The translations under genes were made by a program, and so were the position numbers. From assembly GCA_030592085.1 (NCBI GenBank), contig JAUUZV010000095.1, forward strand, positions 1-9,006: 9,006 nucleotides of DNA. Reading direction: 5' to 3'. Below the pieces are notes generated by a model, which worked only from the letters and a program-made list of their open reading frames with translations, made no database searches and had not been told where the DNA came from. Source of the stretch: Clostridia bacterium. Lineage in GTDB: Bacteria > Bacillota > Clostridia > DUPQ01. Position 1 is the first letter of the stretch, and every line of letters begins with the position of its first letter. Shown in pieces: positions 1 to 5,510 of this stretch.

Positions 1-202
1 GAGACGTATATCAAGAATGATTATAAATTCTAATATATTTTAAAATAATTTTAGTAAAATAATCAAACAGTACTATTTGACTACATTTTAATAAAGAGTA
101 ACTAATTTTTTTATATTAATGTCTACTATAGAATACATTTTGTATTACTTAGGATGTTCAAATGTTCTAATTTTTTTGGTAGTATTTATGTAGAGGTGAA
201 TT

Positions 203-478
203 ATGAAACAAAGATTATTAATACTTTTAAAAGAATTTGTATCGGTTAGATCACATGAACTTTCCTTAAAATATTTGAGACTACCAGAGTTCAAGAAAAA
301 TCAAAAACACATTGATGATTTAATAATAGTTTTAAAATCAAAATATCCAGATTTAGAAATTCAGATAAATGAGTTGATTGAGAGTGTGAACTTTATTGAT
401 GCTATTTATATTGAAGAAAGCTATAAGGCTGGATTTAAGGACTGTTATAATTTTATTAAATTATTAGAAGAAACATAG
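203..478 (+). CDS. Small helical protein of unknown function
   Basis: This is a 91-residue protein that I do not recognise with certainty. It starts at ATG 203 behind GAGGTG at 193-198, a usable though closely spaced ribosome binding site. The protein is rich in Lys, Leu, Ile and Glu, has no signal peptide or membrane segment, and should fold as a few helices. Its C-terminal pattern (ESYKAGF..CYNFIKLL) resembles small Firmicute proteins of mobile elements and prophages that end in a 'F..GF..G' helix, such as those grouped as DUF6809; that likeness comes from memory and is weak. It stands alone, with 262 bases before the end of the convergent antitoxin gene. Low GC and an intact frame support a real gene, but its function is unknown. 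Confidence 0.6.
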   Translation: MKQRLLILLKEFVSVRSHELSLKYLRLPEFKKNQKHIDDLIIVLKSKYPDLEIQINELIESVNFIDAIYIEESYKAGFKDCYNFIKLLEET

Positions 479-506
479 ACTTTCATGTCAAAAAAATGTC
501 AAATAA

Positions 507-532
507 CAGTTGACTAATACTTGCGTCAACTG
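507..532. repeat. 8-bp perfect inverted repeat, CAGTTGAC / GTCAACTG
   Basis: The arms at 507-514 and 525-532 are perfectly complementary and flank a 10-base loop. No T-run follows on either side, so it is not a standard terminator. Two TGTCAA copies at 486-491 and 497-502 precede it, giving four copies of a GTCAA core within 47 bases. This layout is more typical of a protein-binding region, for example recombinase arm sites or a repressor operator, than of a transcript end. The binding protein is unknown. Confidence 0.5.
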
Positions 533-616
533 ATATGAAATGAGTATTTATGTGGTGATAACTCTTTAGTTATAGTGTTTATTGAGTATATGTGATTTTA
601 CTTACACAAACATAGG

Positions 617-633
617 GCAGACTGTAAATCTGT
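617..633 (+). other. tRNA-Tyr anticodon arm look-alike (possible tRNA relic)
   Basis: GCAGA (617-621) and TCTGT (629-633) form a 5-bp stem around the seven-base loop CTGTAAA. This is exactly a tRNA anticodon arm with U33, anticodon GTA and A37, and the 15-mer CAGACTGTAAATCTG is typical of bacterial tRNA-Tyr. No D arm, TTCGA T-arm or matching acceptor strands can be found around it, so it is not a working tRNA gene. It may be a decayed fragment left by integration at a tRNA gene, or a chance match. Confidence 0.35.
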
Positions 634-739
634 AGTCTAAGTTTTTAGCTTCACTACTAACCCATGTTTAATAATGGACATCAATGAAATTAATACATGA
701 GAGATATCTACTATTAAAAATGTTTCGATTAGAGAAAGG

Positions 740-1789
740 TTATATATAACATTTCATATATGAAAGAGATGCGGAACTTATTACTTTTTCATGTTGTAGT
801 CTACCTACTACAATTCCAGGTAGGATATCTTGGTTAGAAGCAAATTGTAATACCGCCTGTTTAGAAAAATCTTTTTTCTCTATGAATTCTTCATATGCTT
901 TTTTAACAATGAAGAAATCCTTTGCAAACTCATTAGCTGAATCCTCTTTACCAATATTCTCTTCAGGCAAAACATGAATATCACGCATATTATAATGGAG
1001 AAGCAAATGTGCTAATTCATGAATAATAGCAAACCATATTATATCATGACTTTTATATCTCCCGCTAATACATATAACGGGATTACCTAAGTAAGTTGAT
1101 AAAGCACCTCTAACTTTGCTATTTGATAACGGAGGACAATATACTAAGTAAATCCCTAGTTTGTTACAAAGCTTTCTACAACTATTTATTGATGTTAAAA
1201 CTTTTTCGTTTTTAGCTATTTTTTTAAATTTTGAGATTTCCTTTTCTAGAGATTTTATGCTGAATGAAATATCAGATATATCCTTGTTTTGTAGTTCGAT
1301 TTCCATTTCACACAATTTAACCCAGACAGCAATTGCTTCTTTTTTACCACCATCTTCCATAAAGTCTATATTCATATTTGAGTAAGCGCTACTAAAGTTA
1401 TCGAAACTGCTAATTTTCAAAATTTTAAGCATTTCGTAAGCCATATCAATTTCATTTAAATCTAAACCCTCAAAAACTTCTTTGAATTTAAATTTGTTGG
1501 ATATTTCTTTCAAGTCAAGATTATTAAGATTGAGAAAATCTTTTTTCCTTGCAATACTTTCTCTATACTTAGTCTCATAATTTAACCAGTACAGAGAAGG
1601 GACTTCAGGGATTACTTTTTCTAGCTTAATTGCAAAGTCTTCTGTTAGGCGACTTTTACTATTTAGTATTTTTGACAATTGTTTTTCACTAATACTGATT
1701 CTTTTACATATTTCCTTCTGTGTTAAACTTCTTTCATTAATATATTCTTTTAAGATATTTCCTGTTGGTACAATATAATTTTTACTCAT
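740..1789 (-). CDS. HigA-like HTH antitoxin with ImmA/IrrE metallopeptidase domain
   Basis: Translated from ATG 1789 (MSKNYIV), this is a 349-residue protein. That start is chosen over the in-frame ATG at 1825 because GGAGG (complement of 1795-1799) sits ideally before it, and because the 1825 start would overlap the toxin gene. Residues about 20-48 form a Cro/C1-type helix-turn-helix (SLTQKEICKRISISEKQLSK), the antitoxin and DNA-binding part. The middle is helical. The C-terminal third is an ImmA/IrrE (COG2856-type) domain with zinc motif HELAH at residues 257-261 and a likely third ligand in EDSANEFA near residue 282. Proteins of this architecture are known as HigA-family antitoxins or as phage and ICE regulators whose protease part acts on a repressor. 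Here it follows the toxin gene by 14 bases, so one operon and autorepression are likely. Whether the protease is active and what it cleaves cannot be read from sequence. Confidence 0.9.
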   Translation of the reverse strand: MSKNYIVPTGNILKEYINERSLTQKEICKRISISEKQLSKILNSKSRLTEDFAIKLEKVIPEVPSLYWLNYETKYRESIARKKDFLNLNNLDLKEISNKFKFKEVFEGLDLNEIDMAYEMLKILKISSFDNFSSAYSNMNIDFMEDGGKKEAIAVWVKLCEMEIELQNKDISDISFSIKSLEKEISKFKKIAKNEKVLTSINSCRKLCNKLGIYLVYCPPLSNSKVRGALSTYLGNPVICISGRYKSHDIIWFAIIHELAHLLLHYNMRDIHVLPEENIGKEDSANEFAKDFFIVKKAYEEFIEKKDFSKQAVLQFASNQDILPGIVVGRLQHEKVISSASLSYMKCYI

Positions 1790-1803
1790 AATTTCCTCCA
1801 TAT

Positions 1804-2118
1804 CTAATGGTAATCTTCTAAACATAATATTTTAATTTCGATTATAGTAGCTAAATTTGTTATTTCATATGATCCAATTGGTGTAATAACAATTCTCATG
1901 TTTTTTGAATAGTCAATCCCCCAACAATTTTTCAAATTACCGTTTAACTTGTGTCTTCGTGGAGGTGGTAAGTATGATATATTTTCTAAACTATTTGCAG
2001 TTTCTAATTCTGATAATCTATTTATCACATTATTATAATGCTGAGAGTATTCCTTTCTAATTAATCTTAAGTTCGTTAGTGTTTTTTCAAGTTTTTTTGT
2101 GGAATAGTGTATTACCAT
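1804..2118 (-). CDS. higB: HigB/RelE-ParE family toxin
   Basis: This 104-residue protein matches the HigB/'killer protein' branch of the RelE/ParE superfamily, small ribosome-dependent mRNA interferases. The seen features are the basic PPPRRHKLNG segment, then a CWGIDYSKNMRIVI strand pair, and the characteristic end IEI..LEDYH. The length is typical (about 90-110 residues). ATG 2118 is preceded by AAAGGAGAT (complement of 2124-2132), a strong binding site. The toxin comes first and the HTH-ImmA antitoxin follows 14 bases after its stop, the usual higBA order rather than the relBE order. A promoter and repeated operator-like half-sites lie directly upstream. The frame is intact and the conserved core Arg is kept, so the toxin is probably functional. 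Assignment to HigB within the superfamily is by pattern recognition. Confidence 0.85.
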   Translation of the reverse strand: MVIHYSTKKLEKTLTNLRLIRKEYSQHYNNVINRLSELETANSLENISYLPPPRRHKLNGNLKNCWGIDYSKNMRIVITPIGSYEITNLATIIEIKILCLEDYH

Positions 2119-2130
2119 TTGTTATCTCCT

Positions 2131-2160
2131 TTAACAAGTGTTAGCTTAACATAATTAACC
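2131..2160. promoter_or_regulatory. Candidate antitoxin operator: repeated TTAAC half-sites
   Basis: Alternating half-sites read TAACA-AG-TGTTA-GCT-TAACA across 2132-2151, with a further TTAACC at 2155-2160. Two overlapping inverted repeats result: 2132-2143 (two-base loop) and 2139-2151 (three-base loop). The second covers the -10 hexamer of the toxin promoter, where an HTH antitoxin would repress its own operon. Which protein binds here is inferred from position. Confidence 0.5.
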
Positions 2161-2171
2161 TATAAGGTCAA
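2143..2171 (-). promoter_or_regulatory. Promoter of the toxin-antitoxin operon
   Basis: On the minus strand, TTGACC (complement of 2166-2171) is followed after exactly 17 bases by TAAGCT (complement of 2143-2148). The -35 is near-consensus and the -10 is weak but overlaps the operator-like repeat. The start codon of the toxin lies about 25 bases beyond the -10. Confidence 0.5.
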
Positions 2172-2202
2172 TATATCCGAACTGTTCTTGCCTATTTTGT
2201 TT

Positions 2203-2211
2203 TGATATAAT
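2203..2211 (+). promoter_or_regulatory. Extended -10 promoter of the sce7726-like gene
   Basis: TGATATAAT at 2203-2211 is a perfect TGnTATAAT extended -10 element, 18 bases before ATG 2230. The -35 position (about 2183-2188) is poor, as is common for extended -10 promoters. It would give a 5' leader of only about a dozen bases, containing the GAGGTG ribosome binding site at 2220-2225. Confidence 0.6.
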
Positions 2212-2229
2212 ATAGAAAAGAGGTGTGTA

Positions 2230-3060
2230 ATGCAAATAGAGGAAACAAACTATAGTGATAGGGAAGTATTTGATAGCAAACAAATTAAAGATATATATAA
2301 TTCCTATGATACACTTTTTAATTGTGATAGATTGGCAAGTATGTTAAATACTATAAAAAATGATTCCAGCATAAATTATTCAAGTATTGAAGACGTGAGA
2401 GCATTATATAATTATTATATTCTAAAACACTATCCTAATGAAACTTCAATAAAAGCAAAGTTTATTAACAATGTACTACTTAAAACACAAAATCATGTTA
2501 GTATTTTCGAATTACCCGTCGGTTCGAGTAGAGTTGATTTGTGCAAGATAAATGGGGAAAGTATTGCTTATGAGATTAAAAGTGATTTAGATAATTTTTC
2601 TAGATTAGATAAACAATTGCATGACTATTTATTAGTGTTCGAAAAAGTATATGTTATTTGCTCAATGAAGAACATTGAAAAAATAAAGAAATTGATTCCA
2701 AAAAATTGTGGAATTTATACATATTCAATAAGAGGTAGTAATTATTATTTCAAAGCGTATAAAAAAGCAATTATTTCTAGAGACATTGATCCAATAGAAC
2801 AGTTAAGAATTTTTAATAAAAAGGAATTAATAAAACATTTTAGCATTAAAGAATTTAACCTTGAAATAAAAGAAACAGTAGTTAAAGAAATAGCAGAAAA
2901 TAATTCAACAAAAATAATCAATAATAAATTTAAAGAAATGTTGAAAGGAAAATATAAGAATAAATGGTCATTTTTAAGAACAAATAGCAATCAAATTCAT
3001 GAAATCGATTACCAGTGGTTTTATAAAAATAATATTAATCCAAAATTAGTTTACTTCTAA
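2230..3060 (+). CDS. sce7726-like protein, PD-(D/E)XK nuclease fold
   Basis: This 276-residue cytoplasmic protein resembles the uncharacterised sce7726 family. The recognisable core runs from about residue 80 to 145. It contains E94, an SSRVDL segment with D103, then a YEIKSD motif (E115-x-K117), a following LDKQLHDY helix (Q129, Y133) and a hydrophobic KVYVIC strand. That order is the layout of a PD-(D/E)XK nuclease active site, so a DNA- or RNA-cutting role is a reasonable inference. The C-terminal 100 residues are Lys-rich and helical, with no motif I can name. It starts at ATG 2230 behind GAGGTG. It is divergent from the toxin-antitoxin operon (111 bases between starts) and overlaps the convergent sce7725-like gene by 15 bases. 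Family membership is from memory of the conserved segment; the function is unknown. Confidence 0.75.
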   Translation: MQIEETNYSDREVFDSKQIKDIYNSYDTLFNCDRLASMLNTIKNDSSINYSSIEDVRALYNYYILKHYPNETSIKAKFINNVLLKTQNHVSIFELPVGSSRVDLCKINGESIAYEIKSDLDNFSRLDKQLHDYLLVFEKVYVICSMKNIEKIKKLIPKNCGIYTYSIRGSNYYFKAYKKAIISRDIDPIEQLRIFNKKELIKHFSIKEFNLEIKETVVKEIAENNSTKIINNKFKEMLKGKYKNKWSFLRTNSNQIHEIDYQWFYKNNINPKLVYF

Positions 3061-4170
3061 ATACTTATACATTTGGTATATTGTTCTTGAAATAGTGATT
3101 TTTATCCAAGTACTATAGTTCCCGTAATTTGTTGACTCCATTGTTTCAATCTCATTTAATATGGGGCAATCATCATTTGGTGAAAAGACATTTTTTAAAG
3201 ATAGTATATCTGGGACAAGTGTCTTAAATCCTTTGAATGATAAAGCTGTATTTGGGTTTAAAAATGTATAATATAGATTATCTGAGAAATTGTAAATCAA
3301 AGCTAGTGCTGTGCCCTTACCCATAGTATTGATATTTTGTGGAAGGATATCTTTTAAGCCACAGTAATCTCCAAAACCATAAAAATTATTACTAGTGCAA
3401 ATAGTTTTTGCAGATGTGTCAATAAATGTTGTCGGTAATTTGTGTGGATAGTTACAATTATTAATAGATCTTTTTCTTGGAGAGTTAAGTACTACAAATT
3501 TAAATAGATACCCAGATTCTGCAATTTCTTCGAAATCAACTATTTTTGAGTTCGCAGATTGCTCACCAATATCATAGAGTAAATAATCTTTTTCATTGAG
3601 AATTGATGAAATTATGGGAGTATATTTATCATATAAACTATCAGTGATTCTCAATGCAATTGGATTATTGTTTGAACGTAGGATGTTACATAAATCTCTT
3701 AAGTTGATATCATTAAACTCAAAACTTTCTTTAATTGAAATGACTGGTATAAAATTAGAAAATTCAAGAATTTTTCTCAAATTACTTTTATATAACTCAA
3801 TATTGTTACTATTTGCCCAACTTAGTTGAACATCCTCAAGTTTAATTTTTTTTCCAGATTGGCCATTATTACTAAGATTAAACCTTAAAAAATCAATAAA
3901 TGCTTCTTTCCCAGCTATTCTATTATTTATGTCTTTTAGAGTTTTTATATCTTCTTCAAGACTTGGAATTTTTCTTTTTGTTTTTATAATATTTCCTGGT
4001 TTTAATTCACGAATAAACTCACCAGAAACTGGATCTTTTTCATATCTTGGCAGGTAATCTTCTTTTACAATCTCAAATAATGGTATTATTTTTTTACCAA
4101 AGCAAAATGAAAGTTTTTTTGCAGCGTTTAGCTCACATTGTCTGTTCTTTAAAGTTGGAATATAAATCAT
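3046..4170 (-). CDS. sce7725-like (beta-protein-like) protein, partner of sce7726
   Basis: This is a 374-residue soluble protein with no signal peptide or membrane segments. It begins MIYIPTLKNRQCELNAAKK and continues KKIIPLFEIVK, a pattern I associate with sce7725 and related 'beta family' proteins (typical start: Y-P-x-L-x-x-R-Q-x-E followed by 'iiPiiEpvk'). Further fitting segments are FYGFGDYCGLKD near residues 263-274, and YYTFLNPNT about 40 residues later. The 'beta' name comes from a phage T4 protein family; no biochemical role for the bacterial members is established that I can name. Start ATG 4170 has AGGAG (complement of 4177-4181) directly upstream. The neighbour is the sce7726-like nuclease, the partner I recall for this family, but here the two genes converge instead of running in tandem. 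A joint defence or mobile-element role is plausible but unproven. Confidence 0.7.
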   Translation of the reverse strand: MIYIPTLKNRQCELNAAKKLSFCFGKKIIPLFEIVKEDYLPRYEKDPVSGEFIRELKPGNIIKTKRKIPSLEEDIKTLKDINNRIAGKEAFIDFLRFNLSNNGQSGKKIKLEDVQLSWANSNNIELYKSNLRKILEFSNFIPVISIKESFEFNDINLRDLCNILRSNNNPIALRITDSLYDKYTPIISSILNEKDYLLYDIGEQSANSKIVDFEEIAESGYLFKFVVLNSPRKRSINNCNYPHKLPTTFIDTSAKTICTSNNFYGFGDYCGLKDILPQNINTMGKGTALALIYNFSDNLYYTFLNPNTALSFKGFKTLVPDILSLKNVFSPNDDCPILNEIETMESTNYGNYSTWIKITISRTIYQMYKYLEVN

Positions 4171-4180
4171 AGTATTCTCC

Positions 4181-4208
4181 TATAAGATAATTATTTTATT
4201 ATCTTATA
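4181..4208. repeat. 11-bp perfect inverted repeat in the sce7725-like gene's leader
   Basis: The arms at 4181-4191 and 4198-4208 are perfectly complementary around a six-base loop. In the minus-strand transcript this hairpin would end exactly at the AGGAG ribosome binding site (complement of 4177-4181). It could be a repressor operator or a leader hairpin affecting ribosome access. No T-run suits it to termination. Confidence 0.55.
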
Positions 4209-4326
4209 TATTAAACCAAATACGACAGTAACTATACATAAAATAACAATACTTACATAGAATAGAGTGCTGAACCTCAAAATAGTTTCATTAATAATTT
4301 AATGAGAATAAATAAAGCAAATACAA

Positions 4327-4348
4327 CAAGACCAAATCAAGACCAAAT
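4327..4348 (+). repeat. Tandem perfect 11-bp direct repeat, CAAGACCAAAT x2
   Basis: CAAGACCAAAT occurs at 4327-4337 and again immediately at 4338-4348. It lies 77 bases beyond the 3' end of tRNA-Ser in an otherwise featureless gap (4171-4396). Short direct repeats beside the 3' end of a tRNA gene are a common form of tyrosine-recombinase arm site at an integrated element's edge. No integrase gene is present, so the role is inference. Confidence 0.5.
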
Positions 4349-4396
4349 AGTGCACATAATATATAAAAACAGAATACGAAACAACAAGGTGAAATC

Positions 4397-4421
4397 AAAA
4401 AAAGCCCCAAACAAAGGGCTT
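4397..4421 (-). terminator. Rho-independent terminator of tRNA-Ser
   Basis: On the minus strand AAGCCC, an eight-base loop and GGGCTT form a six-pair stem, followed directly by a seven-base T-run. It starts three bases past the tRNA CCA end, so it is the transcript end of the tRNA gene. It also separates the tRNA from the accessory genes beyond. Confidence 0.8.
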
Positions 4422-4424
4422 ATG

Positions 4425-4515
4425 TGGCAGAGAGAGAGGGATTCGAACCCTCGTATGTATTTCTACATAACACGATTTCCAGTCGTGCGCCTTCAGCCAG
4501 CTCAGCCATCTCTCC
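4425..4515 (-). tRNA. tRNA-Ser (GGA anticodon)
   Basis: This 91-base minus-strand gene folds fully. The acceptor stem GGAGAGA pairs with TCTCTCT, the outermost pair being a G-U wobble. The anticodon arm is CACGA-CTGGAAA-TCGTG, giving anticodon GGA, which reads UCC/UCU serine codons. A long variable arm, TATGTA-GAAA-TACATA, is diagnostic of the class II tRNAs (Ser/Leu/Tyr). The T arm is GAGGG-TTCGAAT-CCCTC, followed by discriminator G and an encoded CCA. Its own promoter and terminator flank it. The 3' end faces the accessory half of the window, so it is a plausible integration site for that region. Confidence 0.95.
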
Positions 4516-4532
4516 ATAAATTACCATCTGTA

Positions 4533-4561
4533 ATTCTATACAAATTACCCCTTACTGTCAA
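4533..4561 (-). promoter_or_regulatory. Promoter of tRNA-Ser
   Basis: On the minus strand a perfect TTGACA (complement of 4556-4561) is separated by 17 bases from TAGAAT (complement of 4533-4538, five of six consensus positions). The tRNA 5' end lies 17 bases beyond the -10. This is a strong vegetative sigma-factor promoter, as expected for a stable RNA gene. Confidence 0.8.
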
Positions 4562-4598
4562 TAACTTAACAATATTTATAAAGACTTAAAAGGCATTA

Positions 4599-4622
4599 AA
4601 AAGCCCTATTTAAAGGGCTTTC
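4599..4622 (-). terminator. Terminator-like hairpin upstream of tRNA-Ser
   Basis: AAAGCCC and GGGCTTT form a stem around an eight-base loop. On the minus strand a five-base T-run follows the stem, on the plus strand only three T bases. It thus best ends a minus-strand transcript arriving from above 4622, yet no credible minus-strand gene is found there before 6586. It shares AAGCCCTTT with the tRNA terminator at 4397-4421 and may be a leftover from a duplicated or deleted neighbour. Confidence 0.5.
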
Positions 4623-5050
4623 AGACCTTCGGTTAAAAACAAAAAACTAACTGATAAAATAATTGATGTACTAGATGAGTTAAAATTTAAGTAAATATAG
4701 GTTAATGGAAAGAGTGTATTCAAAATGTATTCACGGAAAAGCTCAACACTAGTTAATTGAAAAGTGTAATCAAATAAAACTATTTTTTTAGATAGATAAA
4801 AAAAGCACTGTATAGGGACAAAGAAATTCACGATAAAGATATATTGTTAATAATCTCCTCAGAGCCTTCAGTCTTTCCATATATATAAATATTTTGTATA
4901 ATAGTAATAGGGAACTATCGGTAACATATAAAATATTATTTAATCGAAAGAATGCTAATAGTAAGCTGTCCTACTGCAGGATATTCATATTATGAGATTA
5001 CATGACTAGTATTGAATAAAGTATCTTTATGAAAAGAAGGAGGTGGTGTT
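4623..5050. other. Intergenic stretch with a promoter, no credible gene
   Basis: This region precedes the HD-domain gene. On the plus strand an open frame ending at TAA near 4693 reads KNKKLTDKIIDVLDELKFK. It looks protein-like but has no start or binding site and could be a gene tail relic. A promoter at 4874-4902 leaves a leader of about 140 bases before the HD-domain gene. I see no known riboswitch or RNA in that leader, only a short TCCT/AGGA repeat near 4970-4982. Confidence 0.45.
4874..4902 (+). promoter_or_regulatory. Promoter of the HD-domain hydrolase gene
   Basis: TTTCCA at 4874-4879 (four of six matches to -35) and a perfect TATAAT at 4897-4902 are spaced by 17 bases. The next gene on this strand starts at 5051, giving a leader of roughly 140 bases. 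Confidence 0.55.
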
Positions 5051-5491
5051 ATGGCTGACATGGTTGAATTAGCAAAGAACATTGCTAAAAAAGCTCATGA
5101 AGGACAAGAAGATAAGAGTGGAAAAGACTATATTTATCATCCATTAACAATTGCAAGTTATATGAAAACAGATGATGAGAAAATTGCAGCACTTTTACAT
5201 GATGTTGTTGAAGACAGTGCTATAACTCTCAATGATTTAGTTCAATATGGTTTTAGTAATGATGTAATAAAAGCTGTTGATGTTTTAACTAAAAAAGAGG
5301 GGCAACCTTATGATAAATACATTGAAATATTAAAAACCAGCACCATTGCAATAAAGGTGAAAATTGCAGACTTAACCCATAACAGTGATTTGACAAGAAT
5401 TACTAATCCAAAACCAAGTGATATTGAACGAACAAAAAAATACATAAGAGTTAGAAAGTCGTTAATTGAATTTCTCAATCAACATAAATAA
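5051..5491 (+). CDS. Small HD-domain guanosine polyphosphate (ppGpp) hydrolase-like protein
   Basis: This 146-residue protein is essentially a stand-alone SpoT/RelA-type HD hydrolase domain, the size of small alarmone hydrolases and of animal MESH1. Such enzymes use a metal ion to remove the 3'-pyrophosphate of (p)ppGpp. The metal and catalytic signature is visible: H30-P (YHPL), AALLHDVVED with H50-D51 and E54-D55, then IADLTHNSD with D107 and N111. There is no synthetase, TGS or ACT domain. The ATG 5051 start has AGGAGGTGG at 5038-5046, the best ribosome binding site in the window. A frameshifted small gene follows 19 bases after its stop. No alarmone synthetase lies in the window, so it probably acts on the cell pool; the alternative is hydrolysis of another nucleotide, since HD-domain specificity is hard to read. 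Confidence 0.85.
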   Translation: MADMVELAKNIAKKAHEGQEDKSGKDYIYHPLTIASYMKTDDEKIAALLHDVVEDSAITLNDLVQYGFSNDVIKAVDVLTKKEGQPYDKYIEILKTSTIAIKVKIADLTHNSDLTRITNPKPSDIERTKKYIRVRKSLIEFLNQHK

Positions 5492-5510
5492 AAGTATAGG
5501 AGATTAGCTT

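Larger units (their letters stand above)
479..739. other. Non-coding stretch with GTCAA-motif cluster and tRNA-Tyr-like arm
   Basis: No gene of credible length is found here on either strand. The segment lies between the 3' ends of the 91-residue gene and the minus-strand antitoxin gene. It contains ATGTCAAA direct repeats at 485-492 and 496-503, the CAGTTGAC/GTCAACTG inverted repeat at 507-532, and a tRNA-Tyr anticodon-arm look-alike at 617-633. No convincing rho-independent terminator with a T-run is visible for either flanking gene. Confidence 0.6.

Noticed and set aside
1..202. Promoter and small genes at the left edge
   Set aside because: A TTGACT at 77-82 has no good -10 at standard spacing, and no credible open frame was found; nothing could be called.
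590..680. Complete tRNA-Tyr gene
   Set aside because: Only the anticodon arm is present; no T-arm TTCGA, D-arm GG or pairing acceptor strands could be found.
752..765. 14-bp palindrome TTTCATATATGAAA
   Set aside because: It lies inside the coding end of the HTH-ImmA gene in AT-rich sequence and is likely chance.
1161..1385. Plus-strand open frame inside the HTH-ImmA gene
   Set aside because: It is antisense to a clear gene with recognisable domains and has no binding site of its own.
2179..2187. GAACTGTTC palindrome considered as a LexA/SOS box
   Set aside because: The Gram-positive SOS box needs GAAC and GTTC separated by four bases; here they are separated by one.
2745..2990. Minus-strand open frame inside the sce7726-like gene
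   Set aside because: It is a hydrophobic antisense shadow of a Lys-rich helical region.
4302..4589. 95-codon plus-strand open frame containing RERDSNPR
   Set aside because: It crosses the tRNA-Ser gene in antisense; RERDSNPR is the well-known false translation of a tRNA T-arm region.
4610..4831. 73-codon minus-strand open frame rich in Phe, Leu and Ser
   Set aside because: It has a GTG start with no properly spaced binding site, a composition typical of antisense AT-rich DNA, and it ends inside a terminator-like hairpin.
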